Shown here: positions 28,416 to 37,450 of the stretch, in pieces
Layout: each line of letters starts with the position of its first letter
Position numbering within the stretch: position 1 is the stretch's first letter
Source of the DNA: Pseudoalteromonas phenolica
Lineage (GTDB): Bacteria; Pseudomonadota; Gammaproteobacteria; Enterobacterales; Alteromonadaceae
DNA: 64,000 nt
Direction of reading: 5' to 3'
Assembly (NCBI RefSeq): GCF_005886345.1
Contig: NZ_PNEC01000046.1
Location: 1 to 64,000, forward strand
The notes under the pieces: generated by a model
Database searches by the model: none
The model's input: the letters and a program-made list of their open reading frames with translations, nothing else
What the model was told of the DNA's origin: nothing
Translations under genes and position numbers: made by a program

Positions 28416-30059
28416 ATGGTTAAGAAAATCCTTTCAATATGCGTAGCATTAAGTTGCACACAGGCATATGCAGGAAGTCAGATTGTCAGTTACTTTGAGC
28501 CACCAACTGCCAGTATCCCTGCTGGTAGCTTTATGGCAAAAGATCACGCAGGTGAAGGCCGATATAAAGTAAATATGCAACCATTTCAAATGGCAAAATA
28601 TGAGCTCACGGTGTCTGAATTCAGAAAGTTTGTTGAAGATACAGGCTACAAAGCACCAACAAACTGTATGCATGAAATAGGTCCAGGCTGGTTTGGTGCA
28701 GGTGAAAGAGATGGCTCGTGGGATGACAACTTCTTCAATCTGTCAGAATACCACCCAGTTGTTTGCATCGGTACAAAAGGGGCTGAAGATTATGCAAAGT
28801 GGCTTTCTGATAAAACAGGTAAACAGTATCGCTTAATGTCAGAAGCTCAGTGGCTGTATGTAATGAGAACAGGTGGTTATGACGATTATATTTCTGAAAA
28901 TGGAAAAAAGCGCAATCAAGTATGTGAAATTGCAAACTTAGCAGATCAACATGCAAAAGCGATGACAGGCAAAATTTATCAAGCGCCTTATACATCAGCC
29001 TATACCATTGAGGATTGTAATGATAAAGAGATCCTATCCTCTACTGTGGGCTTATTTAAGGCCGATAGATATGGGGTACATGATTTACTGGGCAATATTC
29101 AAGAGGTGGTTGCTGATTGTTATGTAGATGGTAAACAACGTTTTCCTCAAGGTGGCGGACCTGTTACCCAAGAAAACTGTACTTCACGCATTGCCAAAGG
29201 TAGCAGTTGGCACTGGGAAGTTCCTGATTTAGATAGAAGAGGTGAAATGGCTGATGATTTTATCGCGGCCATAGAGGGGTTTCGTTTGGTGCTTGATACA
29301 AATGGTAAAGCCTTACCTGCTCAAGCCGGTAGCAGTGAATTTGTTGCAGGTTTAGCTAAAGCTCAAAAACAAGTCAAAATAGTACATGCTCAAATAGCTG
29401 ATTATCCGAGTCAAGTGGCTAAACTTGCTTTAAAAGATAATGGTCGTAAGGTTACGCTAACTTGGCAGTATGACAAGGATATGACAGGAACAACATATAA
29501 AGTTATTCGCCAAGATTTAATTTCGAATGAAGAGCAAGTCCTTGCACAAGGTGTAACCGAGCTTAAGTTTGTAGATACAAAACCAAGTAAGCACAAAGCA
29601 AGATATAAAGTAACCGCGCAGATTGGCGAACGAGAAGGGCTGGCTTCAAATACCGTTGATTCAAACGCGATATTTACCCATGCGCTTCCAACGCGTATTC
29701 AAGCTGAGGCATTCAGTGAGGGGACGAATGTTGCTGTGCGCAACTCTTCGCAAGAGCCTAAGCATGACTTAGTATTTGCGAATATGCGTAATACCAGTGC
29801 TGATTATCAAATCAAAGTGAGTAAAGCGGGCAAATACACTATACAACCTAGGGTGTTTCATAGTGGTGAGAAACAGTCATTTGCTGTCATGCTGAATGAT
29901 GAGCTATTAAAAGAAATTACGACAACGGGCGAGAATGGTTGGCAAACCGCTAAGGCAGTTCCGGTCACTTTTCCTAAAGGTACGCACACCTTAACGATTA
30001 AGCCAATTGGTGAACGTACTCGCTTATCAATTAATTGGTTGGATGTTAAAAAGCTATAG
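28416..30059 (+). CDS. Secreted SUMF1/FGE-domain protein with FnIII-like and C-terminal CBM-like domains
   Basis: A 547-residue exported protein. The signal peptide is residues 1-19 (ending AYAG). A formylglycine-generating-enzyme/sulfatase-modifying-factor fold covers about 34-295 (IPAGSFMAKDHAGEGRYKV, QMAKYELTVSEFRKFV, YRLMSEAQWLYVMR, VHDLLGNIQEVVADCY, IAKGSSWHW, IEGFRLVLD). A fibronectin-III-like stretch spans about 340-418 and a C-terminal beta-sandwich resembling CBM6/35 modules about 425-547 (IQAEAFSEG, AGKYTIQPRVF, KGTHTLTIKPIGERTRLSINWLDV). The RGGSW of typical FGEs is KGSSW and the paired catalytic cysteines are not obvious, so enzymatic activity is doubtful. It precedes a coupled small ORF and a CadC-like regulator. 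Confidence 0.78.
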   Translation: MVKKILSICVALSCTQAYAGSQIVSYFEPPTASIPAGSFMAKDHAGEGRYKVNMQPFQMAKYELTVSEFRKFVEDTGYKAPTNCMHEIGPGWFGAGERDGSWDDNFFNLSEYHPVVCIGTKGAEDYAKWLSDKTGKQYRLMSEAQWLYVMRTGGYDDYISENGKKRNQVCEIANLADQHAKAMTGKIYQAPYTSAYTIEDCNDKEILSSTVGLFKADRYGVHDLLGNIQEVVADCYVDGKQRFPQGGGPVTQENCTSRIAKGSSWHWEVPDLDRRGEMADDFIAAIEGFRLVLDTNGKALPAQAGSSEFVAGLAKAQKQVKIVHAQIADYPSQVAKLALKDNGRKVTLTWQYDKDMTGTTYKVIRQDLISNEEQVLAQGVTELKFVDTKPSKHKARYKVTAQIGEREGLASNTVDSNAIFTHALPTRIQAEAFSEGTNVAVRNSSQEPKHDLVFANMRNTSADYQIKVSKAGKYTIQPRVFHSGEKQSFAVMLNDELLKEITTTGENGWQTAKAVPVTFPKGTHTLTIKPIGERTRLSINWLDVKKL

Positions 30060-30082
30060 CCTCAAAAGAGGAACGAGAAAGC

Positions 30083-30187
30083 ATGATTGAAATCGGTCCT
30101 GATTATCGTACACTAAAGCGATTCAGGGCCGAGAGCATTGCTACTCGAACAATTAAGAATATAAAGCAAAGGTTGCGAGTAGTATGA
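30083..30187 (+). CDS. 34-residue small ORF translationally coupled to the CadC-like gene
   Basis: ATG at 30083 has AGAGGA about 9 nt upstream and encodes 34 residues with a very basic C-terminal half (TLKRFRAESIATRTIKNIKQ). Its stop TGA overlaps the start ATG of the CadC-like regulator (ATGA at 30184-30187). It begins 23 nt after the SUMF1 gene. The ribosome site and overlap support translation, either as a small protein or as a leader coupling regulator synthesis to upstream translation. I recognise no family. Confidence 0.45.
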   Translation: MIEIGPDYRTLKRFRAESIATRTIKNIKQRLRVV

Positions 30188-32190
30188 TCCAGTTTTTAGA
30201 TTTCCAGTTTGATGAAGTACAAACGATTTTGTTTAAAGACGCGCAAGTTATTGCATTAAATAGCACGCAATCTAAGCTACTCGCATTATTTATCTCAAAG
30301 CCTGAAAAGATTTTTAGTAAAGACGATATTTTGACTGAAGTGTGGCAAGGTAAAGTCGTATCAGAGCAGGTTGTTTTTCAAAACATCAGTCAATTGCGCA
30401 CCATAATTGGTGATAACGCCATAAAGACTTTTCCAAAAAAAGGCTATCAATGGCAGCCAGAGCTTACATTCATTGAGTACTCTAAAGAGCAGCAGACTGG
30501 TGCTCCACAAGAAACGCCCATTGTTGAGCTATCAGATGAGCTTGAAGCTGATATTACTCTTGCTAATATGCGAGTAAACACACCACCGTTGCACTCTTCT
30601 GAAATTAAAACACACAAACCATACACTCGAATTATCGTGGGGTGTTGTACTTTATTGTGCTTAGTATTTGGTACTTTTTATTTTATAGATAAATATGAGC
30701 AACAAGGGGCATTTAAAAGCGCATTTGCACAATCAATTGAGAGTCAAAGCTCTGTAGAGCAAACACCAGCTGTGCACAATGATTTAATTTATCTTCCATT
30801 TACCGCTGACAGTGCTCGTCATTTCCAAGAGGACATAGATGAGCTGCACCTTGCATTAGACTTTGCCACTGCGAGTGATGAGTTAGATGCAAGAGAGTTT
30901 GTTAACTCTCCTTATATGCAGTATCAGCAGCTTAACCCAAATGATGCGCTTATTTTTACTGGGATCTTAAAACATAATGCTGACACGTCAACTCGTAAGC
31001 ACATGCCTTTTTTATTAGAGCTGATAGTACAAGGGCCAGAGCGAAGCTGGGTAAGCTATATGTATGGTGCATCTATGCCAGATTTAGCAGATCAAGTAAA
31101 AGCCCTAATTGAGACTTTAGCGAGTACGAATTATTTTAGATTAAAAAGCGAATCATTGTTATCAGCAGAGCTTGCACTGATCAATGAAAGAGTGGGCTCG
31201 TCATTACATGTATTGCCGCTACTGGCATATCATCTTATTGATGACGATAAGTTTGATTCGGCAAGTGGTTACATTGAATTGTTACTGACAGAGAGTGAAT
31301 TAAAACATCCACTTTATTATGCTTACGGAAAGTGGCTAAAAGGGCAGCTTTATAATGGTAAGCGTGATGCAATTAATGCAAAGACGTATTATGAACAAGC
31401 TGACCTGTTATTTTCGGATGCCCACATTTATGACCTTCAAGCTGAAGTCAATAAATCGTCAGCAGAGCTTGCGCATTCTGTGGCACATAATAAAGAAGAC
31501 TTCGATGTCATACGCAGACATCTATACAAGGCTGCAAGTTTAGCCAGATTAGGCAAAAAACCTGTGGCCGAGATCCGCGCATATACTTTGCTTTCTATTA
31601 AAGCCAGCAAGTTTGGGATGAAAAAAGCACGTATTGATTATTTAATTCAAGCAAAAACACTATTGGCCGAATATCAATTAGATGGCTCGCACTACATGTT
31701 ACCCATGTATCATTTTGCTATTTTTGCTGAGACCCTAGAAGAGCGGATTAAATTTTACCATGCAGTTTTAGATAAACCGGTTACACCAGAAAATTATTGG
31801 GTGTTTTTTTCTACAGCAGATAATTTATCAAAACTTTATCTTAAAGAGAATAAACCTGAAGAAGCCCTTGAAGTGATAGAGAAAATCACTGAGCCTGCTC
31901 GTTCAGCGTTATTGCATGCGCAATACTATCGCGCCCTAAACGATACTGATAAAGCAATCAATTATGCTAAGCGCTCATTCAATATTGGCCGTGGTCAACA
32001 TATGAATTGGCTGAGTTTAAATAGTGCGTTGATTTTGTTAGAACTAAATCAAGCAAAAGGTGAAAGCCATGAACTTGCTGAATATCGAGAGTTTATAGCG
32101 GATCATGCCACTGAATGGTGGCTGAGTTGGCGAAAAGATAGACTCGCCAATGTCGGTATTGATATTGAAGAGCAAATGGCTGGGCTATAA
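30184..32190 (+). CDS. CadC/ToxR-like transmembrane transcriptional regulator with TPR-type C-terminus
   Basis: A 668-residue one-component regulator. An OmpR-type winged helix occupies about residues 5-95 (LNSTQSKLLALFISKPEKIF, VVFQNISQLRTIIGD, IKTFPKKGYQW). A linker and a single transmembrane helix follow at about 149-168 (RIIVGCCTLLCLVFGTFYFI), then a large periplasmic part. That part looks helical and repetitive from about 350 (tetratricopeptide-like, for example YYAYGKWLKGQLYNGKRDA, EALEVIEKITEPARSALLH). It binds DNA while sitting in the membrane. The small ORF just upstream overlaps its start codon. The target is probably the SUMF1-like gene upstream, by proximity only. Confidence 0.88.
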   Translation: MIQFLDFQFDEVQTILFKDAQVIALNSTQSKLLALFISKPEKIFSKDDILTEVWQGKVVSEQVVFQNISQLRTIIGDNAIKTFPKKGYQWQPELTFIEYSKEQQTGAPQETPIVELSDELEADITLANMRVNTPPLHSSEIKTHKPYTRIIVGCCTLLCLVFGTFYFIDKYEQQGAFKSAFAQSIESQSSVEQTPAVHNDLIYLPFTADSARHFQEDIDELHLALDFATASDELDAREFVNSPYMQYQQLNPNDALIFTGILKHNADTSTRKHMPFLLELIVQGPERSWVSYMYGASMPDLADQVKALIETLASTNYFRLKSESLLSAELALINERVGSSLHVLPLLAYHLIDDDKFDSASGYIELLLTESELKHPLYYAYGKWLKGQLYNGKRDAINAKTYYEQADLLFSDAHIYDLQAEVNKSSAELAHSVAHNKEDFDVIRRHLYKAASLARLGKKPVAEIRAYTLLSIKASKFGMKKARIDYLIQAKTLLAEYQLDGSHYMLPMYHFAIFAETLEERIKFYHAVLDKPVTPENYWVFFSTADNLSKLYLKENKPEEALEVIEKITEPARSALLHAQYYRALNDTDKAINYAKRSFNIGRGQHMNWLSLNSALILLELNQAKGESHELAEYREFIADHATEWWLSWRKDRLANVGIDIEEQMAGL

Positions 32191-32201
32191 GCGTTGCTTA
32201 G

Positions 32202-33497
32202 TTAGCTTCTGGGTATTTTTATAATGAAGCTTGCTCCCCCTAAACTCTTTGATGTTTTAATGGTTATTTGCCCATCAATCCAGCTGACGATACGCTCAAC
32301 TAATGCGAGACCAATGCCGTAACCTGCTTTTAAGTTATGATTTTTCTTATTTAATCTGATAAATGGTTTAAGCACTTTTTCTCTATCTTCAGGAGCGATA
32401 CCATCACCATCATCGTTAATCATAAGGTAAGTGAAGTCGTTATCTTGCTTGCATTCTAATTCAATGCGCTTTCGTGCATACTTGAATGCATTATTTAGTA
32501 AGTTACTCAATAACAGGTTTATGAAATGTGTCTCAGCTTTAATATAGCAAGGCGATTTTTGGACTTTTAGTTTACAACGAGGATCGTTAGCTTTTTCAAC
32601 TTGTTGCTTTAATAACAAATTTAAGTCGAGTTCAGTTTTAAGCGTACTGTCTAATGTATGTTGCAATCTGGCAAAATTGAGTAAGGCGTCGACCAGAGCT
32701 TCCATATCATCTAAATTTTGATTAATACGGATTTCAAATTGCTCCTTTTGCCTAGGGTCATTTGTTTCGCATAATGTATCTAGCCCCATTCTTACTCGTG
32801 CTAGAGGCGTTCTTAGTTCATGGGATAAGCCTCCTGATAACAGCTTAATATCTTGCATTAATCGGTCAAGCTTCTCAGCCATATTATTAAACGCTACTTC
32901 AATTTCTTTTAAATACCAAAGAGAGCCGACCTTGAGTCTTTTATCTAATTGACCGTTGCCGATAGCGGTGGTTGCAGCACGCAACATGTATAGGCGATGC
33001 AGAAAAGGCGCTAAAAAAATCAGTATCAAAATCAATAGAGTGGAGTAAAAAATCAGCGTAAATAGCCAAGCGGTTTGATGACTTTCAGGTTCAATGCTGG
33101 TTTGAGTTACCAGCAATACTTGTTCTTTAGGGAGAGTTGCATAGGCCGTTAAACCTTCGTTTGATTCCAGAAATACAGCACCATCGGTGTTTATTTGTTT
33201 CAGTAAGCTGTGCGGTAGTGGGTAATCTTTTAACGATTGTAATTTATAGCTAAATCCTTCATTTTGAGAGTTACGATCAAGCCATTGGTTAAGCTTATGT
33301 GTTTCTATATCAGAGCCGAATGCGGAGGTAATCAGCTTTATTTGTGCGAGTAAGCTTTGTTGCTCTTGGCTAAATTGTCGCGCTTGATGCTGTAATTGGT
33401 TTTGTTCAAGTAAAGTATTAAACACTTGGCCCAATAGAATATTTCCAGCTAATACCACTATGGTCAGCGCAATTGCGAATCGCCACATTATTGCCAT
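32202..33497 (-). CDS. Sensor histidine kinase (MipA/DUF3019 operon)
   Basis: A 431-residue inner-membrane kinase. Helix 1 covers about residues 5-25, with a periplasmic sensor of about 110 residues and helix 2 at about 142-164 (LFTLIFYSTLLILILIFLAP). HAMP follows (IGNGQLDKRLKVG, EVAFNNMAEKLDRLM), then the H-box GLSHELRTPLAR, N-box LLNNAFKYA and G-boxes NDDGDGI and GYGIGLALVERI. Layout and motifs are those of CpxA/RstB-type kinases. It starts within the end of the response regulator gene (10-nt overlap); the second ATG at 33488 is also possible. It converges with the CadC-like gene. Confidence 0.93.
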   Translation of the reverse strand: MAIMWRFAIALTIVVLAGNILLGQVFNTLLEQNQLQHQARQFSQEQQSLLAQIKLITSAFGSDIETHKLNQWLDRNSQNEGFSYKLQSLKDYPLPHSLLKQINTDGAVFLESNEGLTAYATLPKEQVLLVTQTSIEPESHQTAWLFTLIFYSTLLILILIFLAPFLHRLYMLRAATTAIGNGQLDKRLKVGSLWYLKEIEVAFNNMAEKLDRLMQDIKLLSGGLSHELRTPLARVRMGLDTLCETNDPRQKEQFEIRINQNLDDMEALVDALLNFARLQHTLDSTLKTELDLNLLLKQQVEKANDPRCKLKVQKSPCYIKAETHFINLLLSNLLNNAFKYARKRIELECKQDNDFTYLMINDDGDGIAPEDREKVLKPFIRLNKKNHNLKAGYGIGLALVERIVSWIDGQITIKTSKSLGGASFIIKIPRS

Positions 33498-34183
33498 ACC
33501 TCAGCGCAAAGTAAGTAACCCTTACCCCAAATCGTTTTAATTTTGTATGGTTCACCTGCATCATCTAAGAGCTTTTTTCTGAGTCTTGAAATTCGTAAAT
33601 CAATGGTACGGTCAAAACCATCGTACTCAAATCCTCTAAGCTGTTGACTGAGTGATTCGCGACTGACGACTTGCCCTGCTTGTTTGGCTAAAAGCCATAA
33701 TACATCAAACTCATTACTTGATAGTTTAAGAGAAGCTCCATTGAGTGTGACTAGTCGAGTGGGCTTACAAATGACTAAATTACCTAAAGAGATCGTATCG
33801 AGTTCAACCGTGCTTGTTGTCGAAGCCATTCTTCGTAATAAAGATTTGATGCGAGTTTCGAGTAGTCGGCCACGTACTGGTTTTGTAAGGTAGTCGTCAG
33901 CGCCCATCTCTAGGCCTAAAATTTCATCAATTTCTTCATCTCGTGCGGTGAGCATAATAATGGGCACATCTGATTTCAAGCGCAGTAATTTACACACCTC
34001 TAACCCATCCATTGAAGGCAGCATACCGTCTAGAATAATCAAATCAGGTGTATTGGCCGAGAGTGCTTGGTATGCAGTTAACCCATCATGATAAATCTGA
34101 ACGGCATATTGCTTGGTTTCTAAGTAGTCACGGATCCACTCGGCCAATTCTCTATCATCTTCAACAAGTGCGATTGTAATCAT
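33488..34183 (-). CDS. OmpR-family response regulator (MipA/DUF3019 operon)
   Basis: A 231-residue regulator. The receiver has IALVEDDRELAEW, phosphoacceptor Asp in LIILDGMLPS, IIMLTARDEE and YLTKPV. The winged helix ends in FDRTIDLRISRLRKKL and IKTIWGKGYLL. It resembles RstA/CpxR-type regulators. It lies 5 nt after the DUF3019 gene and overlaps the kinase gene. The GTATC repeats in front of the operon (35487-35522) are a plausible target. Confidence 0.95.
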   Translation of the reverse strand: MITIALVEDDRELAEWIRDYLETKQYAVQIYHDGLTAYQALSANTPDLIILDGMLPSMDGLEVCKLLRLKSDVPIIMLTARDEEIDEILGLEMGADDYLTKPVRGRLLETRIKSLLRRMASTTSTVELDTISLGNLVICKPTRLVTLNGASLKLSSNEFDVLWLLAKQAGQVVSRESLSQQLRGFEYDGFDRTIDLRISRLRKKLLDDAGEPYKIKTIWGKGYLLCAEVWQ

Positions 34184-34188
34184 AGTCT

Positions 34189-34587
34189 TTAAAACATGCG
34201 CCAGCGCATGGCCTTACTGTTATTCTTTTTATAAACCCAAGCATAGCGAACTGTTTGCGTTTGCAAAACTTGTTTGTCTGCAGTTTGCAGAGTGAGTACT
34301 AAGTCGTTTTTCATAGTGATTGGCTGTTTCAATACACCTTGCTTTTTGTTGTGCCAACATTGTAGTTTTCGCGAATTAGCAAAAAGACAGGTATTTTTTT
34401 TATTTTGGATTTGCCAGGTTACTTCTAATTCTAAATAACAGAGCTCGCCTTGCTTCAGCGTGGTACATTGCTTTGGAGAGATAGTTAGCGTGCCGTTTTT
34501 ATAGTCCTCACTCTGTTTAGCTGAAGTCACTTTTGAAGCGATTAATACTGATAGTATTAGAGAAGTACGAAAAGTTGAATTCATCAT
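34189..34587 (-). CDS. DUF3019 family exported protein
   Basis: A 132-residue protein with a signal peptide of about 22 residues. The body contains LTISPKQCTTLKQGELCYLELEV, VTWQIQNKKNTCLF and SRKLQCWHNKKQG, so four cysteines that may form two disulfides, and the end is YAWVYKKNNSKAMRWRMF. I recognise this as DUF3019, a small periplasmic family frequently encoded between a MipA/OmpV gene and a two-component system in Alteromonadales. Function unknown. Its position suggests it helps sense or transmit the signal. AGGAGAAG precedes the tandem ATG start. Confidence 0.8.
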   Translation of the reverse strand: MMNSTFRTSLILSVLIASKVTSAKQSEDYKNGTLTISPKQCTTLKQGELCYLELEVTWQIQNKKNTCLFANSRKLQCWHNKKQGVLKQPITMKNDLVLTLQTADKQVLQTQTVRYAWVYKKNNSKAMRWRMF

Positions 34588-34593
34588 CTTCTC

Positions 34594-35427
34594 CTAAAAA
34601 ACGTAATGCAGAGATACATTAAATCGGCTGCCTGTATCACTACGATCTTCATTATATTTAAGGATGTTTTGGGTGTAAGGACTATTAACAATACTATCAG
34701 CGTAATTGGTATAGCTAAAAAAGCCTTCTAATAGCCAATTCTCGGTGATGGGTCTTTTTACTCCCATCTTATAGATAAAGTTGAAACCACCGTTGGCTTT
34801 AAAAGTTGGGTGGTACTTGGCAGATTCTGGAACGCCATAGTAGTAGTTAAGAATTTCATCATTACGATACTGAAAACCAACAGAGCTGAAAAGGTGCCAG
34901 TTTTGTATATTCCAACTCTTTCCTAACCAAGCCGCCGCATAATGACCACCACTGAAGTCACTTTTATTGGTATTGACCCCGTATAAGAACATGGCGTCTA
35001 ACCCTGAGATTGTTCCTATAGCTCGAAGGCCTAAATATGGAGTGCTATTTTTCTCAAAGCTATCTTCGAGGTAATTATAATTAAGGTCGCCGTGGGCAGA
35101 TGAGTAGAGCGCATCAAACTCCCAATCACCGACATTTAATAGGTTGTAGCCTAAGGCAAAGTTACTTTCAAACTTATCCGAACCTCCGGGTATCTCTAGA
35201 AAAAAACCATTTTTAAAGTAATAAGCGCCGCGAACGCTCAGTTTGCTGTCAAACCCCTCTGATTGATAAAGGCCTTTCTGATGCTCAAGAACAAAGCCTG
35301 GTGAAAAGTAACCGCCCGCATCGCGTTTATTGTTAAAGGCATCGGTTAAATTGCTTGGGCTTGTCTGGGCAGTAGCGAAGTTAAGAACAGTACATAGCAG
35401 CAAAGGCGTGATTAAGAGTATTTTCAT
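34594..35427 (-). CDS. MipA/OmpV family outer-membrane protein
   Basis: A 277-residue outer-membrane barrel. A signal peptide (1-20) is followed by GYFSPGFVLEHQKGLYQ, amphipathic strands and the C-terminal RFNVSLHYVF typical of porin-like proteins. MipA/OmpV proteins interact with murein-synthesising complexes in E. coli or act as osmotic-stress or small-solute barrels in vibrios; which applies here is not clear. It is the first gene of a four-gene operon (MipA/OmpV, DUF3019, response regulator, kinase) with gaps of 6 and 5 nt and an overlap. Confidence 0.85.
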   Translation of the reverse strand: MKILLITPLLLCTVLNFATAQTSPSNLTDAFNNKRDAGGYFSPGFVLEHQKGLYQSEGFDSKLSVRGAYYFKNGFFLEIPGGSDKFESNFALGYNLLNVGDWEFDALYSSAHGDLNYNYLEDSFEKNSTPYLGLRAIGTISGLDAMFLYGVNTNKSDFSGGHYAAAWLGKSWNIQNWHLFSSVGFQYRNDEILNYYYGVPESAKYHPTFKANGGFNFIYKMGVKRPITENWLLEGFFSYTNYADSIVNSPYTQNILKYNEDRSDTGSRFNVSLHYVF

Positions 35428-35486
35428 TGCAATTTCTTGTATTTGTTAATTTGCATTCATATTAAAGCGGTAGAGCATGATAATCC

Positions 35487-35522
35487 GTATCAGTGTATCC
35501 CGAAATGTATCAATGTGTATCA
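35487..35522. promoter_or_regulatory. GTATC repeat array, candidate operator
   Basis: GTATC occurs four times in one direction (35487, 35495, 35507, 35517), and TGATAC, its reverse, follows at 35575-35580. The array lies 60-95 bp upstream of the MipA/OmpV operon and in the promoter shared with the serine hydrolase gene. The last two copies are 10 bp apart, as expected for a response regulator dimer. Confidence 0.5.
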
Positions 35523-35660
35523 AAAAAGTGAACAAGCAATCAGTGCTCAGGTTTCAAAGGTATGTTGATACACTTTGCTACAAACTGCCTTATGTCGTTA
35601 CAACTCATATCCCTTTGTTTAGTTAGCCTAACCGTAACTTAATTTAAAAAGGATATAACA

Positions 35661-36821
35661 ATGAAAACCAAACCGTATTTTGCATACCTAACTTGTTTAG
35701 CTGTGGCAATTGGATTAACTGCATGTGGTTCGAGTGGTGAATCAGCAAAACAGAATGCGCAACCAGTTAATCATGCTGGGCAGAAATTTGATTTCCAAGC
35801 TTTACTTAATAAAACGGTAGAAGGTGAAATACCTGGAGTCGTACTTTATATTGAATCGCCAGAACTTACGTTTCATGGTGCTGCTGGCGTTGCAGATATC
35901 AATGAGCAAACGCCTATGCAAATTGATGCGCGTATCCCAAATGGTAGTGCAGGTAAGAAGTTAACCGCATTAATGGCGTCTATGTTAGTAGACGATCAAT
36001 TATTAGATTTAGACAAGCCCATTACAGCGTATTTATCTACTGATATCACCTCGCGTGTTGCTTATGCAGATACAATCACTACAAGACAAATGTTGCAGCA
36101 TACTGCAGGGCTATTTGATTACTTAAATGAATCTGAAGGTGCATTTTACGACGCAGTGCTACAAGAACCTGATTCATTAAAAACAGATGCATTTGCAATG
36201 CAATTTGCCTATGACCAAGAGGCAAATTTTAAAGCTGGAAATGATTGGGCTTATTCCAATACGGGTTATATTCTCACTGGGCTCATCTTTGACACGTTAC
36301 TTGGTGAGCATCATTCAAATGCGATGCGTCAACGAATTTTTGAGCCATTTGGCTTGGATAGTATGACCTATGGTGGCGTTGAGAAAGAATTTGCCACCAT
36401 TAATTCAGGTTATTTTTTATCAGATGGAGAGCAAGTAGATACAAAGCCCTATTATCAGAATATAGGTGTAGCTGACGCGCCTGTAGTTGGCACAGCAAAA
36501 GATATGGCAGATGTACTGAAAATAATAGTGAATGGCGATCTATTAAGTACTACATCTCATGAATTAATGATGGCAGAGAGTAATTTTATTAATACTAATA
36601 TTAGTGGGTTGAAGTATGGCTATGGGTTATTTAAAGAAAACATAAACGGTAAAGAAGTTATTCATCATCATGGTTCTGAGTTGGGCTATGCGACGTATAA
36701 TTTTTATATTAAAGAGTCTAATACAAGTGCTGCTTTTTTAGTTAATTGCAATGGCTACACTGACTGTGACAATGCTCATAACAAGCTTTACATGCAATTA
36801 CTGAAAGCATTAACCAAATAA
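35661..36821 (+). CDS. Serine hydrolase of the beta-lactamase/PBP class C fold, lipoprotein
   Basis: A 386-residue lipoprotein with lipobox LTAC (Cys22). The catalytic SxxK is Ser96-Ala-Gly-Lys99 in NGSAGKKLTALMASML. YSN follows in WAYSNTGYILTGL, and the HxG triad equivalent lies in HHHGSELGYATY. Proteins of this type include D-aminopeptidases, esterases and low-molecular-weight penicillin-binding relatives; a true beta-lactamase is not implied. Its promoter is shared with the MipA/OmpV operon and may respond to the same GTATC array. A perfect 11-bp hairpin follows the stop. Confidence 0.88.
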   Translation: MKTKPYFAYLTCLAVAIGLTACGSSGESAKQNAQPVNHAGQKFDFQALLNKTVEGEIPGVVLYIESPELTFHGAAGVADINEQTPMQIDARIPNGSAGKKLTALMASMLVDDQLLDLDKPITAYLSTDITSRVAYADTITTRQMLQHTAGLFDYLNESEGAFYDAVLQEPDSLKTDAFAMQFAYDQEANFKAGNDWAYSNTGYILTGLIFDTLLGEHHSNAMRQRIFEPFGLDSMTYGGVEKEFATINSGYFLSDGEQVDTKPYYQNIGVADAPVVGTAKDMADVLKIIVNGDLLSTTSHELMMAESNFINTNISGLKYGYGLFKENINGKEVIHHHGSELGYATYNFYIKESNTSAAFLVNCNGYTDCDNAHNKLYMQLLKALTK

Positions 36822-36832
36822 AAGGTGATAAA

Positions 36833-36864
36833 AATGGGTGAGTCGTAAAAGAAACTCACCCATT
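36833..36864. terminator. Hairpin after the serine hydrolase gene
   Basis: AATGGGTGAGT (36833-36843) pairs perfectly with 36854-36864 around a 10-nt loop. No T-run follows, so termination would need Rho or the hairpin acts in RNA stability. Confidence 0.55.
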
Positions 36865-36959
36865 GACTCGCTAATAAAGCCTAATTTATGTGACCTTATG
36901 GAAAAGTCAAATTAAGGAAGATGTGATACCATATATATACGTTCAGTAAACTGATAAGT

Positions 36960-37139
36960 TCACTCTAAGTTGTCTATTTCATCAAACAGGTATTCTAGGC
37001 CGTGTTGAGACTCTATTTGTGCCATTTCATGCGCGTTGTCTAACTCTAATTTTTTCTTCCTTATTTTTGACAATAATTCATCCTGATGGCTATTGCCAAG
37101 CTGCTTCAAAATTGAAATATCAAATTCATCGTCAATCAT
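36960..37139 (-). CDS. Small hypothetical protein (59 aa)
   Basis: A frame of 60 codons starting at the ATG at 37139 with GGTGA a few bases upstream. The product is strongly charged and probably a single coiled helix pair (ELLSKIRKKKLELDNAHEMA, GLEYLFDEIDNLE). It has no signal peptide or membrane segment and no cysteine. Composition and codon use look coding. I know no family for it. Confidence 0.5.
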   Translation of the reverse strand: MIDDEFDISILKQLGNSHQDELLSKIRKKKLELDNAHEMAQIESQHGLEYLFDEIDNLE

Positions 37140-37279
37140 AAATCACCATAGAATTTAAACATTCAGTATTTATTGAACGAATTAAATGTAAGTTTGGATT
37201 AGTTTCATGAGAATTTACAGAGGGTGATCTCAGTTTTAGAAATGCTCGTAACATTTTATAGACAATTGTAGGAGTTGAT

Positions 37280-37447
37280 ATGTTTGGAATTTTTAAAAGA
37301 AACCCTAAAAAGAAGATGAGAAAGGAATACGACGCGCTTTTAGAAAAAGCTATGCATGCACAAAGAAACGGCGACATCCGAACATACTCTATGTTAACTG
37401 CCGATGCAGAGGCTTTGTGGCAAAAAATAGAGCAGCTACCTGATTAA
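37280..37447 (+). CDS. Small DUF6435/Lacal_2735-like protein (55 aa)
   Basis: ATG at 37280 with GGAG 5 nt upstream encodes 55 residues: MFGIFKRNPKKKMRKEYD, then LLEKAMHAQRNGDIRTYS and EALWQKIEQLP. The MFG-F-K start, basic stretch, KEYD-LLEKA core and closing IE-L are characteristic of the short Lacal_2735/DUF6435 family found in marine bacteria. Role unknown; it is presumably a small cytosolic helical protein. A terminator follows directly. Confidence 0.7.
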   Translation: MFGIFKRNPKKKMRKEYDALLEKAMHAQRNGDIRTYSMLTADAEALWQKIEQLPD

Positions 37448-37450
37448 ATA

